A stretch of 64,000 nt of DNA from Bacteroidaceae bacterium (lineage in GTDB: Bacteria; Bacteroidota; Bacteroidia; Bacteroidales; Bacteroidaceae), in the NCBI GenBank assembly GCA_017633615.1, contig JAGBPB010000052.1, forward strand, positions 1-64,000, given 5' to 3'. Position 1 is the first letter of the stretch. The number at the start of each line of letters is the position of its first letter. Positions 19,375-28,516 of the stretch are shown piece after piece. The position numbers and the translations under genes were made by a program. A model generated the notes under the pieces. The model was not told the origin of the DNA and did no database searches. It was given only the letters and a program-made list of their open reading frames with translations.

Positions 19375-20007
19375 ATGAAGCGTTTCCTGACAATATCTGT
19401 TCTTCTGGCTGTTACATTGATCTCTGCCTTCTCCTGCGGTGAGACAAAAGAGTTCGATGACCACGCCAACTGGCAAGAGCGTAACGTAAAGTTCATAGAC
19501 TCAATTGCCATTAAGTGTGACCTCAACAGCCAAGCGTACACCTCCGTTGACGAGATTCCTGTTGGTCAGCTGTTCAAACTCCTGTCTATCAGTCTGAATC
19601 CCGACAACGCCCACGGAAACGGTTCTTACGTATATTGCATAAAATTGAAAAATGGAGATGATACCATTTCTCCCAAATATACAGACAGTATCCGCGTAAA
19701 TTATCGTGTCAGGCTCATGCCTACACATAATTATCCTGAAGGACAAGTGGTTGACCAGTCATTCAAGACCGCTGATCTGGACCCGTCAGTAAATATACCT
19801 TCATCATTTGCGGTATCAGGTCTTATTGACGGAGTGGCCACCGCGTTGAGCTATATGCACTGCGGAGATTACTGGAAGTTATACATTCCACAGCAACTTG
19901 GCTACGGAACAACCGATAAGACCAGTATCCCCGGATATTCCGCTCTTATTTTTGAGATAAATCTCACTGAGATAGCCAGAACAGGCAAGGAACTTTCACC
20001 GAGATAA
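19375..20007 (+). CDS. FKBP-type peptidyl-prolyl isomerase lipoprotein
   Basis: 210 residues. Signal peptide with lipobox ISAFSC (Cys about residue 22), so anchored in an envelope membrane. The C-terminal half has the FKBP fold: VNYRVRLMP, VVDQSF, SGLIDGVATALSYMHCGDYWKLYIPQQLGYG and ALIFEINLTEI. Likely assists folding of exported proteins. Separated from glyS by only 2 nt, so co-transcribed with it. Confidence 0.9.
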   Translation: MKRFLTISVLLAVTLISAFSCGETKEFDDHANWQERNVKFIDSIAIKCDLNSQAYTSVDEIPVGQLFKLLSISLNPDNAHGNGSYVYCIKLKNGDDTISPKYTDSIRVNYRVRLMPTHNYPEGQVVDQSFKTADLDPSVNIPSSFAVSGLIDGVATALSYMHCGDYWKLYIPQQLGYGTTDKTSIPGYSALIFEINLTEIARTGKELSPR

Positions 20008-20044
20008 TATATACCAATATCCACACCAATAACATTAATTTATC

Positions 20045-20275
20045 ATGGCAAAAATTAGAGGTGCCGTTACAGTTGATGCTGAACGCTGCAAAGGCTGCGA
20101 GTTATGCGTCTTTACCTGCGACAAACAGGTACTGGGCATGTCAACAGCCGTCAACAGCAAGGGTTATCATTATGCATACATGGCTAACCCTGAAGCATGT
20201 ATAGGTTGCACAAACTGCGGCATTATCTGCCCTGACGGAGTAATTTCAGTCTATAGGGTAAAAGTAGAGGAGTAA
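20045..20275 (+). CDS. korD: 2-oxoacid:ferredoxin oxidoreductase, ferredoxin-like subunit
   Basis: 76 residues with two 4Fe-4S binding motifs: CKGCELCVFTC and CIGCTNCGIICP, the second Cys group completing each cluster. It is the delta subunit passing electrons from the TPP enzyme to ferredoxin. First of four genes in the order delta-alpha-beta-gamma, with 2 nt to the next gene. Confidence 0.9.
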   Translation: MAKIRGAVTVDAERCKGCELCVFTCDKQVLGMSTAVNSKGYHYAYMANPEACIGCTNCGIICPDGVISVYRVKVEE

Positions 20276-20277
20276 TT

Positions 20278-21357
20278 ATGGAAGAGAGAGAAATGAGACT
20301 TATGAAAGGCAATGAGGCAATTGCCGAGGCTGCTATCCGCGCCGGCGCCGATGCCTTTTACGGATACCCTATCACTCCGCAGACGGAGGTAATGGAGTAT
20401 CTCATGGAGACCGATGCCACCGCCCGCACAGGCATGGCCGTACTCCAGGCTGAGAGTGAAGTTTCCGCCATCAACATGGTCTATGGCGGCGCATCAACAG
20501 GACACAGGGTAATGACATCCTCATCAAGCCCGGGCATCAGCCTGATGGCAGAGGGTATATCATATCTGGCAGGTGCTGAGCTGCCCTGCCTACTCATAAA
20601 CGTATCACGCGGAGGCCCCGGACTGGGAACCATCCAGCCCAGCCAGGCTGACTATTTCCAGACTGTAAAAGGCGGTGGTCACGGTGACTACAAGCTGCTC
20701 ACCCTGGCTCCCTCATCAGTACAGGAACTGGCTGATTTCATTGCATTGGGCTTTGACCTGGCATTCAAGTACCGCAATCCCACAATGATCCTGGCCGACG
20801 GTGCCCTGGGTCAGATGATGGAGAAGATCTATCTGCCCGCACAGCGTCCGCGCATGACCGAGTATCCTGACTGGGCTACCAACGGTACCCCCGAGGGTAA
20901 GGAGCGCCGCTTCATCACCTCCCTGAACCTGCTGCCGCAGGAGCATGAGTTGGTGAACATACGCCTGCAGAAGAAATACCGCGAGATGGAGCAGAATGAG
21001 GTACGTTATGAAATGATAGAGTGTGAAGATGCTGACTACGTAATAGTAGCATTCGGCATCATCGCCCGCATAGCACAGAAGAGCATTGAGCTGGCACGCG
21101 CCAAGGGCCACAAGATAGGTCTGTTCCGCCCCATCTCACTCTATCCTTTCCCGTATGACCAGATCCGTGAACTTGCTGACAACCCTCGTATCAAGGGCCT
21201 CATGTCAGTTGAGCTTAGCGCCGGTCAGATGATTGAGGATATCCGTCTGGCTGTTGAGGGCCGCAAGCCTGTAGGCTTCTTCGGCCGTCTGGGCGGTATG
21301 GTTCCCACACCTGAGGAGATTGAGACCGCTCTTTACAACTACTTTAACATCAAATGA
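20278..21357 (+). CDS. korA: 2-oxoacid:ferredoxin oxidoreductase, alpha subunit (KorA/VorB)
   Basis: 359 residues; binds the oxoacid and contributes to the TPP active site. Family motifs: GNEAIAEAAIRAGADAFYGYPITPQTEV (seen in pieces), SSPGISLMAEGISYLAGAELP, GGPGLGTIQPSQADY. The enzyme oxidatively decarboxylates a 2-oxoacid (2-oxoglutarate or branched-chain) to the CoA ester with reduction of ferredoxin, reversible for reductive carboxylation. Gut Bacteroidales genomes often label this form VorB; substrate cannot be read from sequence. Confidence 0.9.
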   Translation: MEEREMRLMKGNEAIAEAAIRAGADAFYGYPITPQTEVMEYLMETDATARTGMAVLQAESEVSAINMVYGGASTGHRVMTSSSSPGISLMAEGISYLAGAELPCLLINVSRGGPGLGTIQPSQADYFQTVKGGGHGDYKLLTLAPSSVQELADFIALGFDLAFKYRNPTMILADGALGQMMEKIYLPAQRPRMTEYPDWATNGTPEGKERRFITSLNLLPQEHELVNIRLQKKYREMEQNEVRYEMIECEDADYVIVAFGIIARIAQKSIELARAKGHKIGLFRPISLYPFPYDQIRELADNPRIKGLMSVELSAGQMIEDIRLAVEGRKPVGFFGRLGGMVPTPEEIETALYNYFNIK

Positions 21358-21365
21358 TCAGAGCA

Positions 21366-22160
21366 ATGGAAGTAAACGATATAATCAAACCTGAAAATCT
21401 GGTATATCAGAAAAGCCGCCTCATGGCTGAGAAGCAGTTCAACTTCTGCCCGGGCTGCGGCCACGGCGTAGTGGTACGCACCATTGCTGAGGTAATTGAG
21501 GAGATGGGCATTGAGCATGACGTAATAGGTATCTCACCTGTTGGCTGCTCTGTATTCCTTTATGATTTCTATAAGTTCGACGTAGTTGAGGCCGCTCACG
21601 GCCGTGCCTGCGCTGTCGCCACCGGCATCAAGCGCGTACAGCCCGACAAGTTCGTATTCACCTACCAGGGTGACGGAGACCTGGCCGCCATCGGTACCGG
21701 TGAGACCATGCACGCCTGCAACCGCGGTGAGAACATCGTTATAGTTTTCATCAACAACGGTATATACGGTATGACCGGCGGTCAGATGGCCCCCACCACT
21801 CTGGAGGGAATGAAGACCACCACCTGCCCCCGCGGTCGTGACGTCAAGACCATGGGTTATCCGCTCAATATCACCCCGCTGCTGGCTCAGCTGGACGGTG
21901 TATGCTATGTAACCCGCCATTCAGTACACACTCCTGCCAATGTACGCAAGCTCAAGAAGGCTCTGCGTCAGGCTTTTGAGAACCAGCGTGACAAGAAGGG
22001 TACATCAATCGTAGAGGTCGTATCCAACTGTAACTCAGGCTGGGGTCTTTCACCCAAGGCTGCCAATGACTGGATGGTTGAGAATATGTTCAAGAAATAT
22101 CCTCTGGGCGATATGAAAGTTGATGGCAAGATAGTCATGGACATGAACGCTCCCAGATAA
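21366..22160 (+). CDS. korB: 2-oxoacid:ferredoxin oxidoreductase, beta (TPP) subunit
   Basis: 264 residues from MEVNDIIKPENLVY; an ATG at 21354 overlapping the alpha stop (ATGA) would add four residues and is an alternative. The TPP/Mg-binding region is clear: FCPGCGHGVVVRTIAEV, GISPVGCSVFLYDF, GDGDLAAIGTGETMHA and NNGIYGMTGGQMAPTT. Cys in the PGCGHG and C-terminal region fits cluster or active-site roles seen in this family. Confidence 0.92.
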   Translation: MEVNDIIKPENLVYQKSRLMAEKQFNFCPGCGHGVVVRTIAEVIEEMGIEHDVIGISPVGCSVFLYDFYKFDVVEAAHGRACAVATGIKRVQPDKFVFTYQGDGDLAAIGTGETMHACNRGENIVIVFINNGIYGMTGGQMAPTTLEGMKTTTCPRGRDVKTMGYPLNITPLLAQLDGVCYVTRHSVHTPANVRKLKKALRQAFENQRDKKGTSIVEVVSNCNSGWGLSPKAANDWMVENMFKKYPLGDMKVDGKIVMDMNAPR

Positions 22161-22181
22161 CCTGAAAAGACACATATCATT

Positions 22182-22718
22182 ATGACAGAAGAGATAATCA
22201 TAGCCGGATTCGGAGGACAGGGTGTCCTCTCAATGGGCAAGATAATAGCTTATTCAGGCCTTATGCAGGGCTTGGAGGTGTCGTGGATGCCGTCATACGG
22301 TCCTGAAATCCGTGGCGGTACAGCCAACGTGACGGTTATCCTGAGCGACAGCCGTATCAGTTCACCCATTCTGCAGAAGTTCAGTACCGCAATCATCCTG
22401 AACCAGCAGTCTATGGACAAGTTTGAGCCTATGGTAAAGCCTGGTGGCGTACTTATCTATACCCCCAGCACCATTACCCGCAAGCCCACCCGCACTGATA
22501 TAACCATCTACCCCATCAAGGCCATTGAGGAGGCAGCCAAGATCAATGCATCAAAGGTAGCCAACATGTTCCTGCTGGGCGCCTTCATGAAGATACGCCC
22601 CATCCTGGATGTGGAGTATGTCATGGAGGGCATCAAGCACTCCGTATCAGAGCGTAACTGGAAGTATCTGCCGCTCAATGAGAAGGCCATCAAGGCCGGA
22701 ATGGAGCTGGTAAAGTAA
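22182..22718 (+). CDS. korC: 2-oxoacid:ferredoxin oxidoreductase, gamma subunit
   Basis: 178 residues beginning EEIIIAGFGGQGVLSMGKIIAYSG (GFGGQG signature; block read in pieces), with WMPSYGPEIRGGTANV as the second hallmark. This subunit helps bind CoA and couples domains in the complex. Last of the four-gene operon; 19 nt separate it from the next gene, which may be read through. Confidence 0.92.
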   Translation: MTEEIIIAGFGGQGVLSMGKIIAYSGLMQGLEVSWMPSYGPEIRGGTANVTVILSDSRISSPILQKFSTAIILNQQSMDKFEPMVKPGGVLIYTPSTITRKPTRTDITIYPIKAIEEAAKINASKVANMFLLGAFMKIRPILDVEYVMEGIKHSVSERNWKYLPLNEKAIKAGMELVK

Positions 22719-22737
22719 AAACTCTAAACCTATCCCG

Positions 22738-23712
22738 ATGAAAAAACTCGGAATAACAATCATCATGGCAGCCGCATTGTCTTTAAACAGTGCGGCAGCT
22801 TTGCCTATGAAGTTCAACCCGGACCTTTACGCATTCAATCCTGACCTGAACATTACTGTTGAAGCCGGAACCACAGGAATAGGGTTCGGAGTCTCATCAA
22901 GGGTCAATGAATATTTCGGTGTACGCACCAGTTTTACCTGGATGCCACATTTTGAGTTCCCAATGCATTTCAACATACAGATAGGTGACGGTAAACCCTA
23001 TTATGACAAGCAGGGGCGCTCCCGTTTTGACCGTATGGCGGAATCTCTTAAAGAGATGACCGGATTTGAGATTGACCAACAGGTTGATATGATTGGTGAA
23101 CCTCATTTCCACAATGTCAAACTGTTGGTTGATGTATATCCATTCAATGACAAGCGATGGTACTTTACCGCAGGATTCTATGCCGGTCCATCCGTAATTG
23201 GCCGTGCCTACAATCGTACAGAGGAGATGACCACACTTGTGACACTATCTATGTACAACAACATTTATGATAGGGTTTATGATTTAGAGAATAACCCGGA
23301 AAGTGAGCATGCTGGAAAGGGATTTGAATTTCCATATGAAATAAATGAAAAGATACTTAGTACAGGCCGCATGGGTATGCACGTGGGTGACTTTGCAGAC
23401 GGCACACCTTATATAATGGAGCCTGATAAGGACAGTATGGTCAAGGCTCAGATGAAGGTCAATGCTTTCAAACCTTACATTGGTGCCGGCTATAACGGCC
23501 TTATTTACCGTAATAATGACCGGTTAAAGTTCTCATTTGACTGCGGTGTCATGTTCTGGGGCGGTGCACCTAAAGTCTATACCCATGACGGAACTGAAAT
23601 AACATCACTCAATAACCTTAACGGACAGGTTGCAAAGTATATTAATCTTTCAAACAAGCTTAAAGTCTTTCCGCTTTTGAACCTGGGTGTTTCATATACA
23701 CTGTTCAAGTAA
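22738..23712 (+). CDS. Predicted outer-membrane beta-barrel protein
   Basis: 324 residues with a signal peptide (LGITIIMAAALSLNSAAA). The rest alternates Gly/aromatic strands (NITVEAGTTGIGFGVSS, LKFSFDCGVMFWGG) and ends in an aromatic residue motif (LLNLGVSYTLFK), typical of outer-membrane barrels. A loop insertion of about 100 residues in the middle lacks such a pattern. I do not recognise the family. It follows korC by 19 nt and is closed by a strong terminator. Confidence 0.65.
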   Translation: MKKLGITIIMAAALSLNSAAALPMKFNPDLYAFNPDLNITVEAGTTGIGFGVSSRVNEYFGVRTSFTWMPHFEFPMHFNIQIGDGKPYYDKQGRSRFDRMAESLKEMTGFEIDQQVDMIGEPHFHNVKLLVDVYPFNDKRWYFTAGFYAGPSVIGRAYNRTEEMTTLVTLSMYNNIYDRVYDLENNPESEHAGKGFEFPYEINEKILSTGRMGMHVGDFADGTPYIMEPDKDSMVKAQMKVNAFKPYIGAGYNGLIYRNNDRLKFSFDCGVMFWGGAPKVYTHDGTEITSLNNLNGQVAKYINLSNKLKVFPLLNLGVSYTLFK

Positions 23713-23720
23713 CAGAAATA

Positions 23721-23751
23721 AAAGAGGCCTGCTTCAAAAGCAGGCCTCTTT
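23721..23751. terminator. Bidirectional terminator
   Basis: A perfect 14-bp stem (AAAGAGGCCTGCTT with its complement, 3-nt loop) flanked by A-rich and T-rich sides, between the convergent genes ending at 23712 and 23773. Confidence 0.9.
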
Positions 23752-23772
23752 ATTTCTTATCATCTGATCACA

Positions 23773-24921
23773 TCATCTTATTACCATCTTCTTGCCGCCA
23801 ATTATGTATATGCCGGCAGGGAGACTGCTAATCTCCTCAGCATTCATCTGGCCCAAGCTACGTCCTGAAAGCATAACGACCGTAACGCTACGGTTTGCCG
23901 CATTCTGAGAGCGAACAGAAGTTATTTCCTTCCACTCTTCATACTCGGCCTCAGTCATTACAGGAATCTCTTCAGGGAAGCCTGACTCCACAGGCAGATA
24001 AGACTTGTTAGCCTCAAGGTACTGCAATCCGGTTTCTTCATCAGCTGCAACCTTTGACAGCACATATCCTAACTTACCATTAGACATTACACCCAGCACA
24101 CGCATGGTATTCTTGTCAAATTCCTTTCTGGCATCAGCAGATTCCGGCCTATTGGCATTGTTGAAATAGACTCCGGCAAGTTTGTTCGTCTGACCTAATT
24201 TTGAGTAATCATAAACCAGATTCAGCTTGTTATTGGCAGCCATCTCAGTGGCGCATTCAATGATTACAGGAGTGCGTGCAGGTACAACCTCACCGGTAAA
24301 AGGAGTGATTACGACCGCATGCTCATTTACCTCTTTAACAAGCCATACTTTCATCCCGGTACCCACAAGTGAGAAACCGAAATCCGCAAAGAAAGGCTGG
24401 AAATAACGGCCATCATTTTTTATAGACGGTTTTATCCCAAAATACTCTTTGGAGATATCCATCTTTGTGACATTCCACTTTCTGTAGTCACCTGCCCTGT
24501 TTGTGCCCATCCTGCCCTTATCAGATGTTCCGGTATTATCATCACTGAGATATTTGCCTTCTGCATAAACCTGGTAAATACCCTTAGAATAGTAAATATT
24601 CACATAACGGCGTATAATAGAATATACGCCGGTACCCTGACCCCTAAGGTCATAGATCTTACCATATTTATTAGTACCCTTATTCTCTATATAGATAACT
24701 GAAGCTGGATCAGAATAGGTTTTGGAATGATCTTTCCACAACTCCAATGCACCCATTTCTGCAGTAGTAGCCTGGTATACAACCTTACCGGTATTGTCCC
24801 TGACATAGACATAACGGCCAGATCCTACATTAGACACTCTGTAATAACCATCTTCCAGATCTTGCGCTGAAAGCTGCAGGATAGAAAAGATCAATAATAT
24901 GATAAATGATATGCGTTTCAT
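23773..24921 (-). CDS. Secreted protein with T9SS-like C-terminal sorting segment
   Basis: 382 residues with a signal peptide (ISFIILLIFSILQLSAQ). The N-terminal region (DGYYRVSNVGSGRYVYVRD) resembles ricin-like or related secreted modules common in Prevotella proteins. The end has the pattern of a type IX secretion C-terminal domain: SVTVVMLSGRSLG followed by LPAGIYIIGGKKMVIR, similar to the usual GVYIVRV...KVLVK ending. No catalytic motif is visible. Cargo function unknown. Convergent with the barrel gene to its left. Confidence 0.7.
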   Translation of the reverse strand: MKRISFIILLIFSILQLSAQDLEDGYYRVSNVGSGRYVYVRDNTGKVVYQATTAEMGALELWKDHSKTYSDPASVIYIENKGTNKYGKIYDLRGQGTGVYSIIRRYVNIYYSKGIYQVYAEGKYLSDDNTGTSDKGRMGTNRAGDYRKWNVTKMDISKEYFGIKPSIKNDGRYFQPFFADFGFSLVGTGMKVWLVKEVNEHAVVITPFTGEVVPARTPVIIECATEMAANNKLNLVYDYSKLGQTNKLAGVYFNNANRPESADARKEFDKNTMRVLGVMSNGKLGYVLSKVAADEETGLQYLEANKSYLPVESGFPEEIPVMTEAEYEEWKEITSVRSQNAANRSVTVVMLSGRSLGQMNAEEISSLPAGIYIIGGKKMVIR

Positions 24922-24933
24922 AGGTTATTAAGA

Positions 24934-24974
24934 AACTTGCCTGTAGCCTGTCAAACGGCAGACCACAGGCAAGT
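24934..24974 (-). terminator. Probable terminator after the OmpA gene
   Basis: On the minus strand ACTTGCCTGT pairs with ACAGGCAAGT, with a partly paired 20-nt inner region, about 25 nt after the OmpA-gene stop; a short T-containing tract (TTTCTTAAT) follows. Confidence 0.6.
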
Positions 24975-24999
24975 ATCAATTTATCAGTTCAAAACTAAA

Positions 25000-26172
25000 T
25001 TACTTAGCCTCGCAGATAGTAACACGGTTGTACTTCATGTCAGCACCCTGATAGATGTTGTCATTTGAACCATGGTAAGAAACCTGGATACGTGACTCAT
25101 CTATACCGGCATCCTTAAGAGCCTTGGCAACATTGTCAGCACGTCTCTGTGAGATCTTCATGTTGTACTCTGAGGTACCGGTAGCCTTGTCAGCATGACC
25201 GGCAATCTCAATCTTAGCCTCAGGATTCTCCTGCAGGAAGTCAATGATACGACGCAGTTTGTACTTCTCAGCGGCACTAACCTTGTCCTTATTGATCTCA
25301 TAGTAGATCTCCTCGTAAAGCATAGGAGTAACAACTGTAACAGGCTTCTCAACGATCTTCTCAACAATCTTCTCCACGGGCTCCGGGCATGGTACATACT
25401 CGTGTGCCTCTGAAATAGGAATCAGCTGCTCCTTAACTCTCTTCTCATAGGTATCACCGAAGCAATACTTGATTCCGGCGAGAGCATTGAAATACCAGTC
25501 TGAATTTCTTTCAGGACTTGCCTTCTTTGAGTTGTACTTGTCAGACAGAACGTTTGACTGGAACTCAAGACCGAGAGCAAGATTGTCTGTAATATGCCAA
25601 TCAGCAAATGCACCGAAACGGAAAGCCAGGAACGGACCTTTCTCATCATAGTAAGGTACAACCTTGGTGGGATCGGTGATCAGAGGATAAGCAGCAATGA
25701 TCTGATTTCTTGCAGTGTTAGCCTCATCCTTATCAAATACTATATTAGCACCTATACCAGCCAGAACACCAGCACTGATCTTACGCTCAGGATTGAAACC
25801 GCCAATGAGGTTGGTAAGGTCAATCATTGCATCTACAGAAGGAGCCAGATAACTCCATTTCCACTTGTAAGTGTTGGCATTTGAACCCAGTTTGAAGCCG
25901 GCCTTGCTCTGCCAGAAATCAAATGACAGACGAGCAGCCAACCAAGGGTTGAACTCATAACCGCCACCAAGCTGAATGTTGGGGCTCAACAGATCGGCGA
26001 ATTTCAACTCACCCAGAGTGTACTGGCCACCTACCTGGCCCTGTACAAAGAAGTGCGGATTAAATTCATATTCATACTGCTCTACCGGTCCAGCTGATTT
26101 CTGAGCTTGAACGGGCAACACAGCACACAATGACATCAGCACTGCTGTTGCAAATATTTTATAACTCTTCAT
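25000..26172 (-). CDS. OmpA family outer-membrane protein
   Basis: 390 residues with signal peptide (AVLMSLCAVLPVQAQ). Residues about 30-235 form a beta-barrel (LGGGYEFNPWLAARLSFDFW, GIKYCFGD). After a linker of EKIVEKIVEKPV repeats, the C-terminal OmpA domain (about 280-390) binds peptidoglycan: EAKIEIAGHADKATGTSEYN and SQRRADNVAKAL match the conserved segments. It anchors the outer membrane to the wall. It lies 28 nt after the 703-residue lipoprotein and is probably expressed with it. Confidence 0.9.
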   Translation of the reverse strand: MKSYKIFATAVLMSLCAVLPVQAQKSAGPVEQYEYEFNPHFFVQGQVGGQYTLGELKFADLLSPNIQLGGGYEFNPWLAARLSFDFWQSKAGFKLGSNANTYKWKWSYLAPSVDAMIDLTNLIGGFNPERKISAGVLAGIGANIVFDKDEANTARNQIIAAYPLITDPTKVVPYYDEKGPFLAFRFGAFADWHITDNLALGLEFQSNVLSDKYNSKKASPERNSDWYFNALAGIKYCFGDTYEKRVKEQLIPISEAHEYVPCPEPVEKIVEKIVEKPVTVVTPMLYEEIYYEINKDKVSAAEKYKLRRIIDFLQENPEAKIEIAGHADKATGTSEYNMKISQRRADNVAKALKDAGIDESRIQVSYHGSNDNIYQGADMKYNRVTICEAK

Positions 26173-26200
26173 TGTCCTAAAATCATTATGTTGTTACACA

Positions 26201-28312
26201 TTATTCCTCAACAACCACGTAGAATCTAGTAGCAGCGATGAAACCTGAATAGTCCATAGCGCTGTAGTAGATGGTATATCTACCGGGTTCCGTAGGATTG
26301 AACGGTATAGCGTAACGCTCACCATCCAGAACGGTGTTGTAATACTCGGGATATTCCTTGTTGATAGCCTGAGTAACACTCTTCTTGGCAGACTGTTTGA
26401 ATGAACCATCAGCATTCTGTGTCTCATACATGGTTACAGCTACAAACTTCTTGTAAGCAGGAGCAAGCAACTCTGCGCTCAGTGAAGTTGTGTAGAGTGT
26501 AATACCACCCTTACCCTTCTTGAATACGGTAGGATTGTCTATGTCATTGCTCATAGGATGGAATGAGCCATCAGCACCCTTATAAATAATCCAAGGAGCA
26601 AGTAATGCGCTTGCGTTAAGGCTCAGATAAGGATTGAGTTTCTCAGCAAGAGCGTTCATCTTACCAACGAACTCGTTCATCTGGTTAGCGTAAGTGTTGT
26701 AACCTACATATGACTTGTTGATTGCAGCCTCAACCTCATCAAGCACCTTACCCATCTCAGTATCAAGCTGTCCATTGAATGCGTCGCCACCCAGATCAAG
26801 GTGTATATCATTCGGCAGAGAAACTGAAAGCTCAGTTGCAGGATTGATGGTCGGGAACTTATAATCAGTTGTACCACCTGCAAGTGAAGTCATAGCATTG
26901 AATGACAGAGGCTGGAGAGCTGTAACGGCTACATCATACTGTGATGTCACACTGTGATCGCCCAGGCTGTCAGCCCACTCAACCTTGAGTGCATTCGCAT
27001 CAAGTTTGGTCTGAGCCAGAGTATAAACGGCATATGCAATATCACCCAGATTCAAGCCGCCGTTGACAACGTTCTTGGCAATTTCAACCAGCTTATCCTT
27101 CTTTACAGCAAATTCAGGAGCGAGAGCCTTAACATTTGCATCCTCAATCTTAACGGGAGCCTCATAGAAACCGGAAGCTGAAGCAGCACGGGTCCAACCG
27201 AATGTAAGCTTCTCAGTTGAAGGAACAAACTTACCTATTGTAGCAGGAGTGGTCTTGTTGTCACTGGTTACAAAGCTGAATGTATAGCTGTCATCAAGTT
27301 CCACCTCATTAGGATTAACAGTTATGAAGATACGACCTGCATTGTCATCGGCAGTGCTTGTGATAGAACCTGCAGGAATAACCTGAGCAGCAGCCTTCTT
27401 ATTCTTGATCTTGGTCTTGGTCAAGTTCTTGTCAATGTACTGGTACTCATTTCCCTTGATAGCCATGTCCTCATCAACGATTGAACCCTTGTCCTCACTG
27501 TCAGAGTACAGCGGGAACTCAGTCTCAGCCAGAATATTGCCGGTATAAGCAGCAAGGATATTTGACCTGATTCCCAGAGGAAGTGCAAATGAACCGAATA
27601 CGGGGTTCATGGCACCCTGTACATACAGGCTGGTGATACGCTTCTTCTCAGTGAGATACAGATTTGATAAGCTGTCCTGCAGCTCCTCAACCTCCATGTA
27701 AACAGCGAACAACATCAGAGCCAGCATCGCATCAGCCTCCTGATAACGGGCTTCCAGATTAGCAAGGCTGTCCTGCAGTTCAATTCTGCCTACCAGAGTA
27801 TCCTGAGCAGCTACAACATCTGCCAACTTGTCAAAGATATCATCAATTCTTACTGAATCATCCTCAGCAAGCTGCTTTGCTTTGTAAGCTGCAGTGTAAG
27901 CCTTAAACAGAGAATCTGACCAAAGGAACTTCATATCATTGATTTCATCCTCTACATCAGCGATTGATGATGCACCGGCCAGCTTCTGGTTGATCTTGTT
28001 AAGTTCTGCAGTCAGGTTTGCTACGCTTGAATTTGCGGGAAGACCTGTAAGCTGCTCCAGCAATTTATATACGTCTGTAAGAGAGTCACTCAACTCAGCA
28101 GTGGTGCTGGGATTGTTGAGTTTTTGATCTACCTTGTTCTGTAGAGCCTGAAGTTTGTTCTGAAGTGTGGTGACATCTGCTGCGGTGTTACCGTTCAGAC
28201 CGTTGATCTGGTCTTGAAGAACATCATATTCGTAGTCCTTGCAAGAGCCAACAATAGCCAACCCGAATACGGCGCCAGCTAAAACCAAATAGCTAACAAA
28301 TTTCTTTTTCAT
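26201..28312 (-). CDS. Large lipoprotein with coiled-coil N-terminal region
   Basis: 703 residues. Lipobox AIVGSC at residue about 24, then CKDYEYDVLQDQINGLNG, a pattern common at the start of Bacteroidales surface lipoproteins. Residues about 30-230 are heptad-rich and predicted to form coiled coils (LQNKLQALQNKVDQKLN, ELQDSLSNLYLTEKKR). The remaining 470 residues are Asn/Ala/Thr-rich with no motif I recognise; the end (GRYTIYYSAMDYSGFIAATRFYVVVEE, in pieces) looks like a beta domain. Immediately followed by an OmpA porin, suggesting an envelope-attached surface structure. Function unknown. Confidence 0.7.
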   Translation of the reverse strand: MKKKFVSYLVLAGAVFGLAIVGSCKDYEYDVLQDQINGLNGNTAADVTTLQNKLQALQNKVDQKLNNPSTTAELSDSLTDVYKLLEQLTGLPANSSVANLTAELNKINQKLAGASSIADVEDEINDMKFLWSDSLFKAYTAAYKAKQLAEDDSVRIDDIFDKLADVVAAQDTLVGRIELQDSLANLEARYQEADAMLALMLFAVYMEVEELQDSLSNLYLTEKKRITSLYVQGAMNPVFGSFALPLGIRSNILAAYTGNILAETEFPLYSDSEDKGSIVDEDMAIKGNEYQYIDKNLTKTKIKNKKAAAQVIPAGSITSTADDNAGRIFITVNPNEVELDDSYTFSFVTSDNKTTPATIGKFVPSTEKLTFGWTRAASASGFYEAPVKIEDANVKALAPEFAVKKDKLVEIAKNVVNGGLNLGDIAYAVYTLAQTKLDANALKVEWADSLGDHSVTSQYDVAVTALQPLSFNAMTSLAGGTTDYKFPTINPATELSVSLPNDIHLDLGGDAFNGQLDTEMGKVLDEVEAAINKSYVGYNTYANQMNEFVGKMNALAEKLNPYLSLNASALLAPWIIYKGADGSFHPMSNDIDNPTVFKKGKGGITLYTTSLSAELLAPAYKKFVAVTMYETQNADGSFKQSAKKSVTQAINKEYPEYYNTVLDGERYAIPFNPTEPGRYTIYYSAMDYSGFIAATRFYVVVEE

Positions 28313-28389
28313 TTGTTGAGATGTTTAAAAGTATAGTTAATAGTTAAATCGTTTTTAAGTTAGTCCCTAAAAATCTCCACGAAAAAGCA

Positions 28390-28431
28390 CCCCTCAAATC
28401 GAGGGAGAAGCCTATTCGAATTGCAAATCTA
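28390..28431 (-). promoter_or_regulatory. -7 box and leader hairpin for the lipoprotein-OmpA unit
   Basis: Minus strand 28431-28424 reads TAGATTTG (TAnnTTTG), about 112 nt before the lipoprotein ATG. Just downstream in the leader, CCCTC-GATTT-GAGGG forms a short hairpin followed by GTGCTTTTT, which could act as a weak attenuator. The 204-bp gap otherwise holds AT-rich sequence. Confidence 0.45.
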
Positions 28432-28516
28432 ATGTATTTATTCGGATATGAGATGCATTTTTTTAAAAAAAATTGTGTTAAAGGCCTAAAAAACAACTTT
28501 TTTCAGCAAAAAAAGT

